Assembly: GCF_900148495.1 (NCBI RefSeq)
Contig: NZ_FTRU01000008.1
Coordinates: forward strand, 930,001 to 994,000
Length of the DNA stretch: 64,000 bases
Source of the DNA: Negativibacillus massiliensis
GTDB lineage: Bacteria; Bacillota; Clostridia; Oscillospirales; Ruminococcaceae
Reading direction: 5' to 3'
Of the stretch, positions 25,109 to 33,673 are shown one piece after another. Made by a program: the position numbers and the translations under genes. Within the stretch, counting starts at the first letter, position 1. Each line of letters begins with the position of its first letter. The notes beneath the pieces were generated by a model. That model made no database searches, had not been told where the DNA came from, and saw only the letters and a list, made by a program, of their open reading frames with translations.

Positions 25109-25483
25109 AAATTCCTCCTGGTTTTGTTTTTTGCATCCAGCACCATATTTACAGCAGATTTTAAAACATACTGATGGAAAAAGTGAAACCTGGTGCGAAA
25201 TTCAGGAAAATCTTTTCCGATTAAAACTCTCATCTTTCTCCATATTCTCATTATATCACAAAAATCAAAAAGGAACATCCTTTCTGATTTTAATTTTTAT
25301 TTTCTTAAAAAAACCCTCAAAAATCCGGTAACTTTTTGTGCAGAACGAGCTTTTCTTTTTCCTGCTAATACAAAAAATCAGAACAAAATTGCTCCCTGTG
25401 TGCAATTTTTCTTTTCTGCTTTTTTAAATCTGAGCAGCAAAAAAGCTCCGCATCGCTTGATACGGAGCTTTTTAATCTGTAAC
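25109..25483. other. AT-rich intergenic region with two hairpins
   Basis: The region has no convincing gene. A hairpin AAAATTG/CAATTTT (25385-25409) with a T-run on the plus strand is a possible orphan terminator. A second stem, AAAAGCTCCG/CGGAGCTTTTT (25441-25473), is the terminator of the minus-strand gene next to it. The leftmost part is probably the promoter of the tiny membrane ORF. Confidence 0.6.
25441..25474 (-). terminator. Terminator of the 25.5-27.0 kb unit
   Basis: AAAAGCTCCG (25441-25450) and CGGAGCTTTTT (25463-25473) form the stem, followed on the minus strand by T-rich sequence just beyond the small gene's stop. Confidence 0.8.
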
Positions 25484-25735
25484 TTATCCGTGCAGATCTT
25501 CGGATTGACGCTGCATGTTCTCGACCACGATGTCGTAGATCTCTCCAAGAGAAGCGCAGTATTCCAGCACCTTCCACGGAGTGTTGGTGTGAAAATGCAG
25601 CTTCATGACCTCTTCATCGCCGACCACGATCAGGCAGTCCCCTTCAAAATGCTCTGCGATGTAATCGTTGAGTGCATCCTCATCCATCTGGCATCCTTCA
25701 ATCAGAAGCTGGGTGTCAAATTTAAATTCCAGCAT
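25484..25735 (-). CDS. Stand-alone FakA/DAK2 C-terminal-like domain protein
   Basis: An 83-residue soluble protein. The sequence VMKLHFHTNTPWKVLEYCASLGE and IYDIVVENMQRQ strongly resembles the C-terminal domain of fatty acid kinase subunit FakA (YloV), where HxHTxxPxxVLxYAxxxG is conserved. No kinase domain is present, so it is a stand-alone regulatory or binding domain. It starts with AGGAGG-type site and ATG 17 bases downstream of the U32 gene, and is cotranscribed with it. Function is unknown. Confidence 0.72.
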   Translation of the reverse strand: MLEFKFDTQLLIEGCQMDEDALNDYIAEHFEGDCLIVVGDEEVMKLHFHTNTPWKVLEYCASLGEIYDIVVENMQRQSEDLHG

Positions 25736-25751
25736 AGATTTCCTCCTGCGG

Positions 25752-27011
25752 TTATTCCGCTGCTCTGCGGATAATGGAACCCTGCGGCAGATTCAGTCCC
25801 TTTGCAGGCATGGTGAATTTCATCATCGCGTTGTTTGCCGACTCGCGTTTGTTGCCCAGCTCGTCGGTGATTTCGGTAACCTGATAGGTGACTGGACGAT
25901 CTTCCAGTGTCGCAAACGGACGGATGATCTCCACTTCTTCCCCAACCGAGAATTTGTTTCTCTGGGTGCAGTACAGAATATCCCCTTCAGTCTTGTCTAC
26001 AACTGCGACAACATCCCACTGGCGGACATAGCCGCCGTTTTCGTAGTACTGTCCCTCTTCCGGACGTCCGAAATAGAAACCGGTGGAGTACTGACGATGG
26101 CTTACCTTGCGGGTCTCCTCTTCAATCCAGGAAGGAAGCTTAAAGTTTTGTGGGTCCTTCTTGTACAGATCCACCGCCTGACGATAAGCGTTAGTGACTA
26201 CCGCTACATAGTAAAAGGATTTTGCTCTTCCTTCAATCTTTAAGGAAGTGACGCCTGCATCGATCACCTTGTCGATATATTCGATCATACACATATCCTT
26301 TGCATTGAGGATATAGCTTCCCTTCTCATCCTCAAAAATCGGGAAGTACTGACCCGGACGTTTTTCTTCCATCAGGTAGTAACCCCAACGGCAAGGCTGT
26401 GCACATTCGCCGCGATTTGCGTCTCTGCCGACCATGTAGTTGGAGAGCAGGCATCTTCCCGAGAAGGACATGCACATTGCACCATGAACGAAGGTTTCGA
26501 TCTCCAATTCCGGCGGAGTCTTGTCACGAATGCGCTTGATCTCCTCCAGCGGCAATTCCCTTGCCAGAACCACACGTTTTGCCCCCAGCTTATAAAGCTC
26601 GTTTGCGGTCAGATAGTTGACGATACCGGTCTGGGTGGAAATATGGATATCCATATCCGGAATCACGCGCTTTGCTTCCATCAGCACACCGATGTCCGCT
26701 ACGATGACCGCATCGACACCGGCAGTCTGCGCATTTCTCAGATAATCTGCAAGCTGATCCACTTCACTGTTGAGCGGCAGGGTGTTGCAGGTCAGATAAA
26801 CTTTGACATCCCTTGCATGTGCATATTCCACCGCTTTTTTCATGGTATCAAAATCAAATTTTGCCGATGCTGCACGCATACCAAAAGCGGTTCCGCCCAG
26901 ATACACTGCATCTGCGCCGTAGTTTACCGCATAGGTCAAGCGCTCATAGTCGCCTACCGGAGCCAGAACCTCCGGATAATGCGGCTGTAATAATTTGTTG
27001 CCGTTTTCCAT
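25752..27011 (-). CDS. Peptidase U32 family protein (RNA-hydroxylation type)
   Basis: A 419-residue U32 family protein. Features in order: APVGDYERLTYAVNYGADAVYLGG at the start (TIM-barrel strand 1), DIGVLMEAKRVIPDMDIHISTQ (about 110), ELPLEEIKRI, EIETFVHGAMCMSFSGRC (about 165-182), and a cysteine set ending in CAQPCRW (about 197) that suggests an Fe-S cluster. Bacterial relatives (TrhP, RlhA) hydroxylate tRNA or rRNA, and older annotations call them collagenases. The C-terminal segment with NKFSVGEEVEI is a small beta domain. ATG is preceded by GGAGG. The gene lies in a unit with a FakA-tail-like protein. Confidence 0.87.
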   Translation of the reverse strand: MENGNKLLQPHYPEVLAPVGDYERLTYAVNYGADAVYLGGTAFGMRAASAKFDFDTMKKAVEYAHARDVKVYLTCNTLPLNSEVDQLADYLRNAQTAGVDAVIVADIGVLMEAKRVIPDMDIHISTQTGIVNYLTANELYKLGAKRVVLARELPLEEIKRIRDKTPPELEIETFVHGAMCMSFSGRCLLSNYMVGRDANRGECAQPCRWGYYLMEEKRPGQYFPIFEDEKGSYILNAKDMCMIEYIDKVIDAGVTSLKIEGRAKSFYYVAVVTNAYRQAVDLYKKDPQNFKLPSWIEEETRKVSHRQYSTGFYFGRPEEGQYYENGGYVRQWDVVAVVDKTEGDILYCTQRNKFSVGEEVEIIRPFATLEDRPVTYQVTEITDELGNKRESANNAMMKFTMPAKGLNLPQGSIIRRAAE

Positions 27012-27039
27012 TCTTCTCCTCCTGTATCATGTCTCAGGG

Positions 27040-27076
27040 AAAACTGACCCGCCTTTTTTCACAAAGCGGGTCAGCA
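27040..27076 (-). terminator. Terminator downstream of mltG
   Basis: CTGACCCGC (27044-27052) and GCGGGTCAG (27066-27074) form a perfect stem, followed on the minus strand by TTTTCCC. It may weaken transcription from mltG into the U32 gene, so U32 may have its own start. Confidence 0.7.
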
Positions 27077-27081
27077 TCTTT

Positions 27082-28449
27082 TTATTCTCCGGTTTCTTCC
27101 ACTGCTGCTTCGGATTTCAGCTGTTCGTTCACCTGATTTGCCTTGCGGATGTTTGCCTCATGTTCTTCGAGGGTCGCTGCAAAGTAGTAGGTTCCCGCAT
27201 CATCCGATACAAAGTAGTAGTAGTTGGTATCTGCCGGATGGATTGCCGCTTCGATCGCATCCATACCAGGGTTGCAGATTGGGCCGACCGGCAGACCGAC
27301 AACCTTTGTGGTGTCGTAAGCATCGTACATTTCCTGATTATCCTGCGTCATAAAGGAGCGGATATCGTCGCGGATATAGTTGGTAGTCGCATCCGACTGC
27401 AGGTAAGGATAGGTCGAGCTGTTGTTGAGACGGTTGTGGAATACCGACGAAACCATCTTCATGTTTTCCAGGTCGGTCGCTTCCTTCTGAATGATGGAAG
27501 CCAAGGTAATCAGGTTGTCCAGCTCACCCAGACCATTGGACAGGTTGCGGATTTCCTGCATCACTTCGGTGTCCACCTTGCGGTCAAAGTTGTCAAAGAA
27601 CTTCTTGACCACTTCTTTTGGATTCATGTTGGTATAGAACTCGTAGGTATCTGGGAAGAGATAGCCTTCATACTTGCGGAAGCGCAGTTCGTCATCCGGA
27701 ACCAGACCAGCAAAGTTGTAGCTGTCAAAATCTTCCTCTTCCAGTGCGGTATAGAATTCGTCAGCGGTGCAGACCTTGTTTTCTTCCAGCAGTTCGCCGA
27801 TCTGTCTCTGGGTCATACCTTCACGGAAGGTGATGCTGACAATATCCGATTCCTCGCTGTCGTCGGACAGATGGGACATGATCTGGTCATATCCCCATTT
27901 GTTGTTGAGAACAAAGGTCTTTGCCAAGAAGGTTCCGTCCTTGCCTTTGAGTTTTGCGTACATCTCAAACACAAAACGCTGGGAGATAATGCCGTTTTCT
28001 TCCAGAACCTTTGCGGTTTTGCTCACAGATGCCGCTTCCTCTTCGGTCAGGGTGACCTCGATCTGACGGTCTGCCTGACCCAAGCCCAGCAGGTCGCTTG
28101 CGCTCACCAGTGCAAAATAGGCAAGGAAGATTGCGATGCCGACAAAAACACAGATCAGCACAAAGCTCTCGGCAAAACGGCTGAGCTTGGATGCTCTTTT
28201 ACGTTTTTTCGGCGGTTCCTCAAAATCACCAAACTGGCTGTCCTGGTTAAAGCTGTTCTTTCCAGAACTGTTCCTGTTAAAATTGCTTTTACTGAAAGAA
28301 TCGGGAGCGACCTTCATATCTTCGTCGTCATCATCCATCCCGTCATCAAACCACTGCTGCTGGGAACGCGAAGTGCGCGGTGTTTTCTGGGAGGGCTGAT
28401 GATGGCCAAAATAGCGGCTGAGCTCCTCTTTATCCCTTTCGTTTTTCAT
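27082..28449 (-). CDS. mltG: Endolytic transglycosylase MltG-like
   Basis: A 455-residue membrane-anchored YceG/MltG protein that cuts nascent glycan strands to set their length. It has a long basic cytoplasmic N-terminus (about 1-80) with Asn/Gln-rich stretches, one TM segment (about 93-115), a LysM-like region (SITFREGMTQRQIGELLEEN about 200) and the catalytic region LITLASIIQKEA (Glu about 345) with GLPVGPICNPG and VSDDAGTYYFAATLEEH near the end. The cytoplasmic part is longer than in E. coli. ATG follows GGAGA. It overlaps the end of the upstream folate gene by 20 bases. Confidence 0.9.
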   Translation of the reverse strand: MKNERDKEELSRYFGHHQPSQKTPRTSRSQQQWFDDGMDDDDEDMKVAPDSFSKSNFNRNSSGKNSFNQDSQFGDFEEPPKKRKRASKLSRFAESFVLICVFVGIAIFLAYFALVSASDLLGLGQADRQIEVTLTEEEAASVSKTAKVLEENGIISQRFVFEMYAKLKGKDGTFLAKTFVLNNKWGYDQIMSHLSDDSEESDIVSITFREGMTQRQIGELLEENKVCTADEFYTALEEEDFDSYNFAGLVPDDELRFRKYEGYLFPDTYEFYTNMNPKEVVKKFFDNFDRKVDTEVMQEIRNLSNGLGELDNLITLASIIQKEATDLENMKMVSSVFHNRLNNSSTYPYLQSDATTNYIRDDIRSFMTQDNQEMYDAYDTTKVVGLPVGPICNPGMDAIEAAIHPADTNYYYFVSDDAGTYYFAATLEEHEANIRKANQVNEQLKSEAAVEETGE

Positions 28450-29080
28450 CTGATGTCTCCTTTCCTTTGCGGCGGCGCTTTGCTGCCGTACATTTCTGCA
28501 TGCAGCATCTGCGGATATAGCGATCGGTTACCAACACATCGATCGGCACATCATATCTTCCGCCGATCAGCCTTGGGCGTACACAGTCGCTGTAATTGAC
28601 GCCGATCTTCACTCCCTGAAAGCCGGACAGATAGCGGTCGTAATATCCGCCGCCATATCCTACCCGGTAGCCCCGATAGTCATTGCAGAACGCCGGCACG
28701 ATGCAGACTGCATTTTTGGTATCCTCCAGAATCGGCAAAGATTCCTTTGGTTCCAAAATCCCATAGGCACCTTCCTGCAGGTCGTCCATCGAAGTGATCA
28801 GGTGCATGTTCATCAGGCGGGTGTTTTCTACACAGCGGGGAGCCGCCACCTTTTTGCCGTCCTCCCACGCTTTTTCCATCAGCCGGCGGGTATCTACCTC
28901 CAGCTCCTTGGACACATAGACCACAATCGTTTTTGCGCGTCGGTACTGCTCCATCGAAATCAGTCTTTCATAGATTGCCTGATCCTTTTTCTGCACAATC
29001 TCCGGCGGCATTTCCCGTCGGATGCGGCGCATCTGTGCCCGAATCTCCTTTTTATAAATGCGAAGGTCTATTTTCGACAT
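28430..29080 (-). CDS. 5-formyltetrahydrofolate cyclo-ligase
   Basis: A 216-residue enzyme making 5,10-methenyl-THF from 5-formyl-THF with ATP. It has N-terminal helices with KKEIRAQMRRIRREM, KELEVDTRRLM, the region GILEPKE (about 112) and the ATP/substrate motif RVGYGGGYYDRYL (about 148). The C-terminal tail (KCTAAKRRRKGKE) is unusually basic. The start is an ATG with AAAGGATG upstream. It overlaps DJ-1 by 13 bases upstream and mltG by 20 downstream, so this is a tight operon that also contains thyX further upstream. Confidence 0.9.
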   Translation of the reverse strand: MSKIDLRIYKKEIRAQMRRIRREMPPEIVQKKDQAIYERLISMEQYRRAKTIVVYVSKELEVDTRRLMEKAWEDGKKVAAPRCVENTRLMNMHLITSMDDLQEGAYGILEPKESLPILEDTKNAVCIVPAFCNDYRGYRVGYGGGYYDRYLSGFQGVKIGVNYSDCVRPRLIGGRYDVPIDVLVTDRYIRRCCMQKCTAAKRRRKGKETSDEKRKG

Positions 29081-29628
29081 TGAATTTCATCCTTTACTTT
29101 CTCTGCCGCCGCCTTTCCTTTTAAGCAGGAGACAAGCTCCAGCGCAAATTCCAGGCAGACCCCTGCTCCCTTTGCTGTGATATAATTGCCGTCGCGCACA
29201 ACAAACTCACCCTCTGCATGGATAGAACCCTTTGGCTCAAATCCCGGATAAGCCACTGCGCGCTTTTGATCGAGCAGTCCCTTGTTTCCCAGCACCGATG
29301 GAGCTGCACAGATTGCCGCAATCCAGATGCCCTTTTCCGCGGCATAATGCAGCCAGCGGTCCACAACCGGGGACTCGTTCAAGTTTTTTGTTCCCAGTCC
29401 GCCGCCCGGCAGAACCAGCATTTCCATTTCCTCTTCACAAACTTCTTCTGCAGCAATGTCGCACAGCACCGAAACCCCGTGGGAACCGGTGACAACCTTG
29501 CCCCCGTGCATAGCAGGATTGGTTCCGACTGCTGCGGTCTGAACCTTTACTCCTGCCCGACGAAGCAGATCGATCGGAGCCAGTGCTTCCATCTCTTCAA
29601 ATCCATTTGCAAGAAATACGGTTACCAT
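29068..29628 (-). CDS. DJ-1/PfpI family protein
   Basis: A 186-residue class I glutamine amidotransferase-like protein of the DJ-1 (YajL/ThiJ) branch. The nucleophilic cysteine is in IWIAAICAAPSVLGNKGLL (about 103), the acidic partner is at FANGFEEMEALAP (Glu near 15), and LPGGGLGTKNL near 75 is typical. DJ-1 proteins act as glyoxalases or deglycases or protect against oxidative damage; the activity here is unproven. The ribosome binding site GGAGGGGG is ideal but 11 bases away. It is in the folate/dTMP operon. Confidence 0.88.
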   Translation of the reverse strand: MVTVFLANGFEEMEALAPIDLLRRAGVKVQTAAVGTNPAMHGGKVVTGSHGVSVLCDIAAEEVCEEEMEMLVLPGGGLGTKNLNESPVVDRWLHYAAEKGIWIAAICAAPSVLGNKGLLDQKRAVAYPGFEPKGSIHAEGEFVVRDGNYITAKGAGVCLEFALELVSCLKGKAAAEKVKDEIQCRK

Positions 29629-29660
29629 AAATGTTTAAGCCCCCTCCTGTGTAAGTCAAA

Positions 29661-30563
29661 CTAATCCAGTAAAAATGGCAGATATGCCATCTGTGTATTT
29701 TCCGGCATGTCCTCCTTCGAACCGTAAAAACGGATCATTCCGGAAGGAACACGATTTTCTTTGTCTGTTCCGGTCAGACGAATCGTCACCCTGCATTGCA
29801 AAAACAGATCGCGCAGCGCTTCTATCGCCTGCTGCTGTGAAACGCCCTGCTGCAAAAGAAGCTCCTTCACGATCACTTCTTCCTCTTTGTAGCGGTAGAT
29901 GTTGCAGATGCAAAGCTCGTTTTGTCCCTCCATCAGCACATACAGCCCGCCGCCGTACAAAATGCTTTCCCGCTCGGCAAAGCAAAGTGTCTGCTCGTCC
30001 CAGAGGATACTCTCCTGCGGGATCAAGTTTATGTGCTTTGGATAATACTCGGATAAGCTCACCGGTTTTAATGACAGCGTCCTTGTATCTAGCTGTTCTG
30101 CCCTGCCTTTTGGCTCAAAGAAAAGCTCTCTTCTGGTAAAAAAGCTCTCATAGCCGCGCTTTTGATAAAAGTGATACAGGCTCGGCTCGGCCGGAGCAAG
30201 AAGTGCCAGCTCCACGCCCTGCTTTTTCAGGACGTCGTCCGCTGCACCGAGCAATTTACTTGCGATCTGTCTGCCCTGTGCCTGCGGCAGGGTTCCCACC
30301 GCAAACAGATAGGCTGCCTTGTACAGTCGAACCTTTCCCTGATGGATGCCGCGGTACTGGCAAGGCAGAAGGGTGAGCATTCCCAGGATAGTGTCGTCAT
30401 CCTGAAAGACCAGTGTCTGTTCCGGACGGTAGCCGATCGAGAAATAGGCGTCCAGATAGCCGTCATCCGCTTCAAAGCACTCCCGCCAGATGCGCTTGAG
30501 CTGCTGTAATGCCAGCGGATTTTGACACATCGGCTGTTCACTCATCAGTCCGATCGTTTCCAT
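29661..30563 (-). CDS. GNAT family N-acetyltransferase
   Basis: A 300-residue protein with a GNAT domain in the first 150 residues: LYKAAYLFAVGTLPQAQGRQIASKLL (about 81-106, with the CoA loop QGRQIA), then YHFYQKRGYESF. The C-terminal 140 residues form a second, degenerate GNAT-like or unrelated domain ending in RVPSGMIRFYGSKEDMP, as in Eis-like and SCP2-containing acetyltransferases. The substrate is unknown. ATG is preceded by GGGAGG. It is followed by the DUF2156 fusion gene's end just 19 bases upstream. Confidence 0.78.
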   Translation of the reverse strand: METIGLMSEQPMCQNPLALQQLKRIWRECFEADDGYLDAYFSIGYRPEQTLVFQDDDTILGMLTLLPCQYRGIHQGKVRLYKAAYLFAVGTLPQAQGRQIASKLLGAADDVLKKQGVELALLAPAEPSLYHFYQKRGYESFFTRRELFFEPKGRAEQLDTRTLSLKPVSLSEYYPKHINLIPQESILWDEQTLCFAERESILYGGGLYVLMEGQNELCICNIYRYKEEEVIVKELLLQQGVSQQQAIEALRDLFLQCRVTIRLTGTDKENRVPSGMIRFYGSKEDMPENTQMAYLPFLLD

Positions 30564-30581
30564 CCTGTCCCCTCCCTTTGG

Positions 30582-31994
30582 TTAAAACTGCTGTTCCGAC
30601 ACCAGTTTTGCATCATACTTGGTCAGCAGGATCTGTGGAAGATAGGAAAGTTTTGCTTTGCGCAGTCCTTCCAGACCGGTGTCGTCCTCACGGTTGATAT
30701 AGGTGTATCCCTCACAGCAGTGCTGTGCAAACTGCTGATTGATGATCTGATATGCGCCGCGGATGTCGGCAAACGCCTTTTCAAAATGAACCACAAAGGT
30801 ATCGCTGTTGAGCTTGTGTCCCATCGAATAGGCAATGACCTTGCCGTCTACTCGAATCAGTCCGCCTACCAGACCTTCTTCAAAGAAGTTATCAAACGCT
30901 GTTCTCAGCGCGGTTTTTTCCTTGAGCAGTCCGCTGCCCAACGACATCTCGTTCTGGCGGCTCCACTCCTCGTTCATCTGCCAGCATTCATCGATGTTTT
31001 CGCTGGTGATGTGCTCGAATTTCCAGTCAGGATAGGTGTTCTTGAATGCATTGAGATGGTTTTTCTTGCCGTGCAGCTTTTTGCCTTTGAGCTCAACTAA
31101 CGATTCTCTCAGGTAGATATAGTCAAAATAGGCACGCTCTTCGGTAAACTCAAACTGTCCCGGGAACAGTGTTTCCAGCTCCGCCTTCATCGGGTCCAGC
31201 AGCAGCGAGATGGTAAAATAAACGTTGTGTTCCTTTGCATCCTGCATCATCGCTTCGATGACCGGCTTTACATCTCCTCTGCCAAACGGATAAAGATAGG
31301 AAAATTCTTTAAATCCGCTGCGGATGACGCCAAAGTCACCCATCCGTGCCACCTCGGTCTGGTGAACAAATCCCCAGTTAAACAGGTCGGTAAAGCTGTA
31401 CTCACAACTGTTATAATTGGAATATCCTAACAGTTCTTCCATCCATTCCTTGTCCTGTAAGGTAATTCTGTGAAAATCCAAGCAAACGCTCCTTTCTTCT
31501 GCGTCTGTTACTGTTTGTATCATGATATAAAATGGCTGTTTGGAAAAGCGGTGTGTCACTTCACAGGCAGTCACAAAGCCCATCTTCTGATAAAGATGCT
31601 GTGCCCGTTTGTTCCAAGCCGCCACCGCAAGCCGGTAAGACGCGGCATGAAATTTCTGCTTTCCAAACAAAAGCCCTGCCTGCATAAACTCTTTCCCTCT
31701 GCCCTGTCCGCAAAGGTCAGGACGCATCCCCAATCCAAAATCGAGAAAATCTCCCTGTGGCAGGGAAACACTTCCCGGAACAGTCGGGATGGTCGCCGAA
31801 GCACCAAAGCAGAAATATCCAACCAGCTCCTGCCCCAATGTGCAGGCAAAATAGCTGCCGTCTAGTGGTTCCGCCAGAGTTTCCTCATCCGGCTGGAAGC
31901 TGTAAATGGAGTATTCTCCTTCATAGGTCCAGTGGGAAATCTGCTTTGCGTATTCTTCTGTCATGGGCAGAATTTGATATTTTGTCTGCTGCAA
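30582..31994 (-). CDS. GNAT domain fused to DUF2156 (LPG synthase-like)
   Basis: A 470-residue fusion. Residues about 1-150 form a GNAT domain with DLCGQGRGKEFMQAG (CoA loop) and AWNKRAQHLYQKMGFV. Residues about 170-470 match the DUF2156/LPG_synthase_C domain, the aminoacyl-transfer part of MprF-type lysyl-phosphatidylglycerol synthases: DLFNWGFVH, GVIRSGFKEFSYLYPFG, and HFEKAFADIRGAYQIINQQ. There are no TM segments, so it is not a full MprF. These two domains are normally separate, and together they may modify one molecule twice. The start is TTG with GGGGG before it. Confidence 0.77.
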   Translation of the reverse strand: MQQTKYQILPMTEEYAKQISHWTYEGEYSIYSFQPDEETLAEPLDGSYFACTLGQELVGYFCFGASATIPTVPGSVSLPQGDFLDFGLGMRPDLCGQGRGKEFMQAGLLFGKQKFHAASYRLAVAAWNKRAQHLYQKMGFVTACEVTHRFSKQPFYIMIQTVTDAEERSVCLDFHRITLQDKEWMEELLGYSNYNSCEYSFTDLFNWGFVHQTEVARMGDFGVIRSGFKEFSYLYPFGRGDVKPVIEAMMQDAKEHNVYFTISLLLDPMKAELETLFPGQFEFTEERAYFDYIYLRESLVELKGKKLHGKKNHLNAFKNTYPDWKFEHITSENIDECWQMNEEWSRQNEMSLGSGLLKEKTALRTAFDNFFEEGLVGGLIRVDGKVIAYSMGHKLNSDTFVVHFEKAFADIRGAYQIINQQFAQHCCEGYTYINREDDTGLEGLRKAKLSYLPQILLTKYDAKLVSEQQF

Positions 31995-32012
31995 AAAAAT
32001 CCCCCGATTCTG

Positions 32013-32678
32013 TTATCCCAGCAGAGGTTCCACCTTCTGCCAGATCATCTGTGAGATGGTGTCGATCGGAAGCGGAGACTCCCCGTCACAGCAGGAAAGC
32101 ACTTCCCATCCGCAGCGCTGTGCTGCATACAGTGCTGCATCCCGGCAGGAAAGCAGGTAGGAAAAATCTGCCTCGTGCAGATCTTTTTTGCTTTCATCGC
32201 CGTGGTAGCGGTTTTCCATCAGCTTTTTGGCGGTCTGCGGCTTCATGTCCAGATACAGCACAAGGTCCGGCTTTGGCAGACCCATCTTGCCGTATTCCAG
32301 ATCTTCCAGCCAGTCAAGAAAGCTGTCCCATTCCTCCTTCGGGAGTTTGGTGGTCTGATGGTACATGTTTGCAGTGGTATAACGGTCCAGCAAAAAGATG
32401 CAGCCGTTGTCGTAGTCCTCTTTCATGTGGCGGCGGAAGGTGGCATAGCGATCCACGCTGTACAGAACCGATGCCGCATAGGCGTTGATCTCATGCAGGC
32501 TGCCAAGTTCTCCGGCAAGATATGCCCTTACCAGTGCGGAAGAATCCTCCGCATAGTTTGGGAACTTGACCTGTCGGACCTGTTTTCCTGCCTGCTGCGC
32601 CTTTTGGCGCAAAATCTCGATCTGGGTGCTTTTTCCGCTTCCGTCCAAGCCTTCTATAATAATCAGTTTGCCCTTCAT
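32013..32678 (-). CDS. tmk: Thymidylate kinase
   Basis: A 221-residue dTMP kinase that makes dTDP. The P-loop IEGLDGSGKSTQ is at residues 8-19, the DRY-type motif LLDRYTTANMYHQTTK near 120 (numbering approximate) and a DLVLYLD strand follow. The sequence is of the longer clostridial type, not the classical E. coli form. The ATG at 32678 is used; a GTG one codon earlier is possible. It is next to thyX, so dTMP synthesis and phosphorylation are cotranscribed. Confidence 0.85.
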   Translation of the reverse strand: MKGKLIIIEGLDGSGKSTQIEILRQKAQQAGKQVRQVKFPNYAEDSSALVRAYLAGELGSLHEINAYAASVLYSVDRYATFRRHMKEDYDNGCIFLLDRYTTANMYHQTTKLPKEEWDSFLDWLEDLEYGKMGLPKPDLVLYLDMKPQTAKKLMENRYHGDESKKDLHEADFSYLLSCRDAALYAAQRCGWEVLSCCDGESPLPIDTISQMIWQKVEPLLG

Positions 32679-32714
32679 CACAGGGTCATTCCTCTCATGT
32701 TTTTTGGTGGAAAA

Positions 32715-33491
32715 TTATTCTTCCAGAGCTTTCCCGCTTAAAAAGGAAGCTCGAACCTCCTGCATTTTGCCGCAGGTCATCTTGCCTTCCGGACAAGGAC
32801 CGGACAGACATCCCGGACCAGCCTTTGCAAAGATGGTCGGTGCAATCGGTTTTACCAGCTTTAACATCTGGGTTGCAACGTCACGAATCTCCCACTGAGC
32901 GCGGTTGCAGCAGCGCAGATGGAAAAAGTTAAGCAGGCTGCGGGCGTTCATGGTCAAAATCATCTTGGTGTCGCAGGCATTTGGAAGTACAAAGCGAGCA
33001 TCTTCAATTGCTTTTTTCTCGGATGCACTTTTTGCCTTTTTCTCATCCATTCCCTGCGCGATCATCTCCTGATAGTTTTTCTTCTGGAGAATGTCTGCAA
33101 GCTGCATATAAGTTTCGTGTGCCGACTGCATCGCCTTCTGGTAAAGCTCTGCTGCCTGCTCATTTTCCGCAATCTGAGGCGGTGTCACGAAAGAAAACTG
33201 TTTTTCTTTTACATAACGCTGGCTCTGCACCGAAAAGGATGCAATGCGGTGACGGGTGATCTGCGCGAGCAGGGTGCGGGAAACTTCTTCGATTCCAAAG
33301 GTAAAGCTGATGTGCTCGATCGGGCTCTGATGGCCAAAATCGGTCAGCATATTCAAAAAGCTGGTGGTCTTTTCCTCATCCAGCCCATCCATCAGATCCG
33401 AAATAGTTGCTGGGCTGTAACACAGCTTTGCCGAAGCGGCAACCAGCTTTTCCGGGTCCGGAGTGTGGGCGATCAGGGTAACTTTTGCCAT
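32715..33491 (-). CDS. thyX: Flavin-dependent thymidylate synthase ThyX
   Basis: A 258-residue FAD enzyme converting dUMP to dTMP using methylene-THF and NADPH, the alternative to ThyA. The ThyX signature is intact (RHRIASFSVQSQRY near residue 82), followed by SARSLLNFFHLRCCNRAQWEIR (about 197-218) for dUMP/FAD binding. The start is the ATG at 33491, with GAGGAG nine bases upstream; the longer frame has no good site. ThyX leaves tetrahydrofolate unoxidised, so such hosts often lack DHFR-dependent recycling. Confidence 0.95.
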   Translation of the reverse strand: MAKVTLIAHTPDPEKLVAASAKLCYSPATISDLMDGLDEEKTTSFLNMLTDFGHQSPIEHISFTFGIEEVSRTLLAQITRHRIASFSVQSQRYVKEKQFSFVTPPQIAENEQAAELYQKAMQSAHETYMQLADILQKKNYQEMIAQGMDEKKAKSASEKKAIEDARFVLPNACDTKMILTMNARSLLNFFHLRCCNRAQWEIRDVATQMLKLVKPIAPTIFAKAGPGCLSGPCPEGKMTCGKMQEVRASFLSGKALEE

Positions 33492-33523
33492 AATCTGGTT
33501 CTCCTCTCTGCGTATAATCTCCT

Positions 33524-33600
33524 GAAGGATGAACATATATCAGGATCAGCATCCTTCTCATCATCAGGTCATACATATTTTTATTATACCAGATTGGTGG
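33524..33600 (-). promoter_or_regulatory. thyX promoter and leader hairpin
   Basis: On the minus strand a TATAAT (33596-33591) with TTGTCT 18 bases upstream is a sigma-A-like promoter. The about 95-base leader can form GAAGGATG/CATCCTTC (33531-33557 on the coordinates of the plus strand), a strong stem of 8 bp with an 18-base loop located ahead of the start. Regulatory meaning is unknown. Confidence 0.45.
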
Positions 33601-33673
33601 GATAGGAGACAAGGGTTTCCCTCACAGTTTCTCACCAAATTCGCCCAGTTTGTGCCGGTGAAAGATGTGCATT

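Noticed and set aside
24894-25136. 80-codon minus-strand frame over the tiny membrane ORF
   Set aside because: Its peptide is not membrane-like and has no ribosome site, while the neighbouring frame gives two clear TM helices.
26995-28599. 534-codon plus-strand frame opposite MltG
   Set aside because: Shadow of mltG and the folate gene; no known domain, no start signal.
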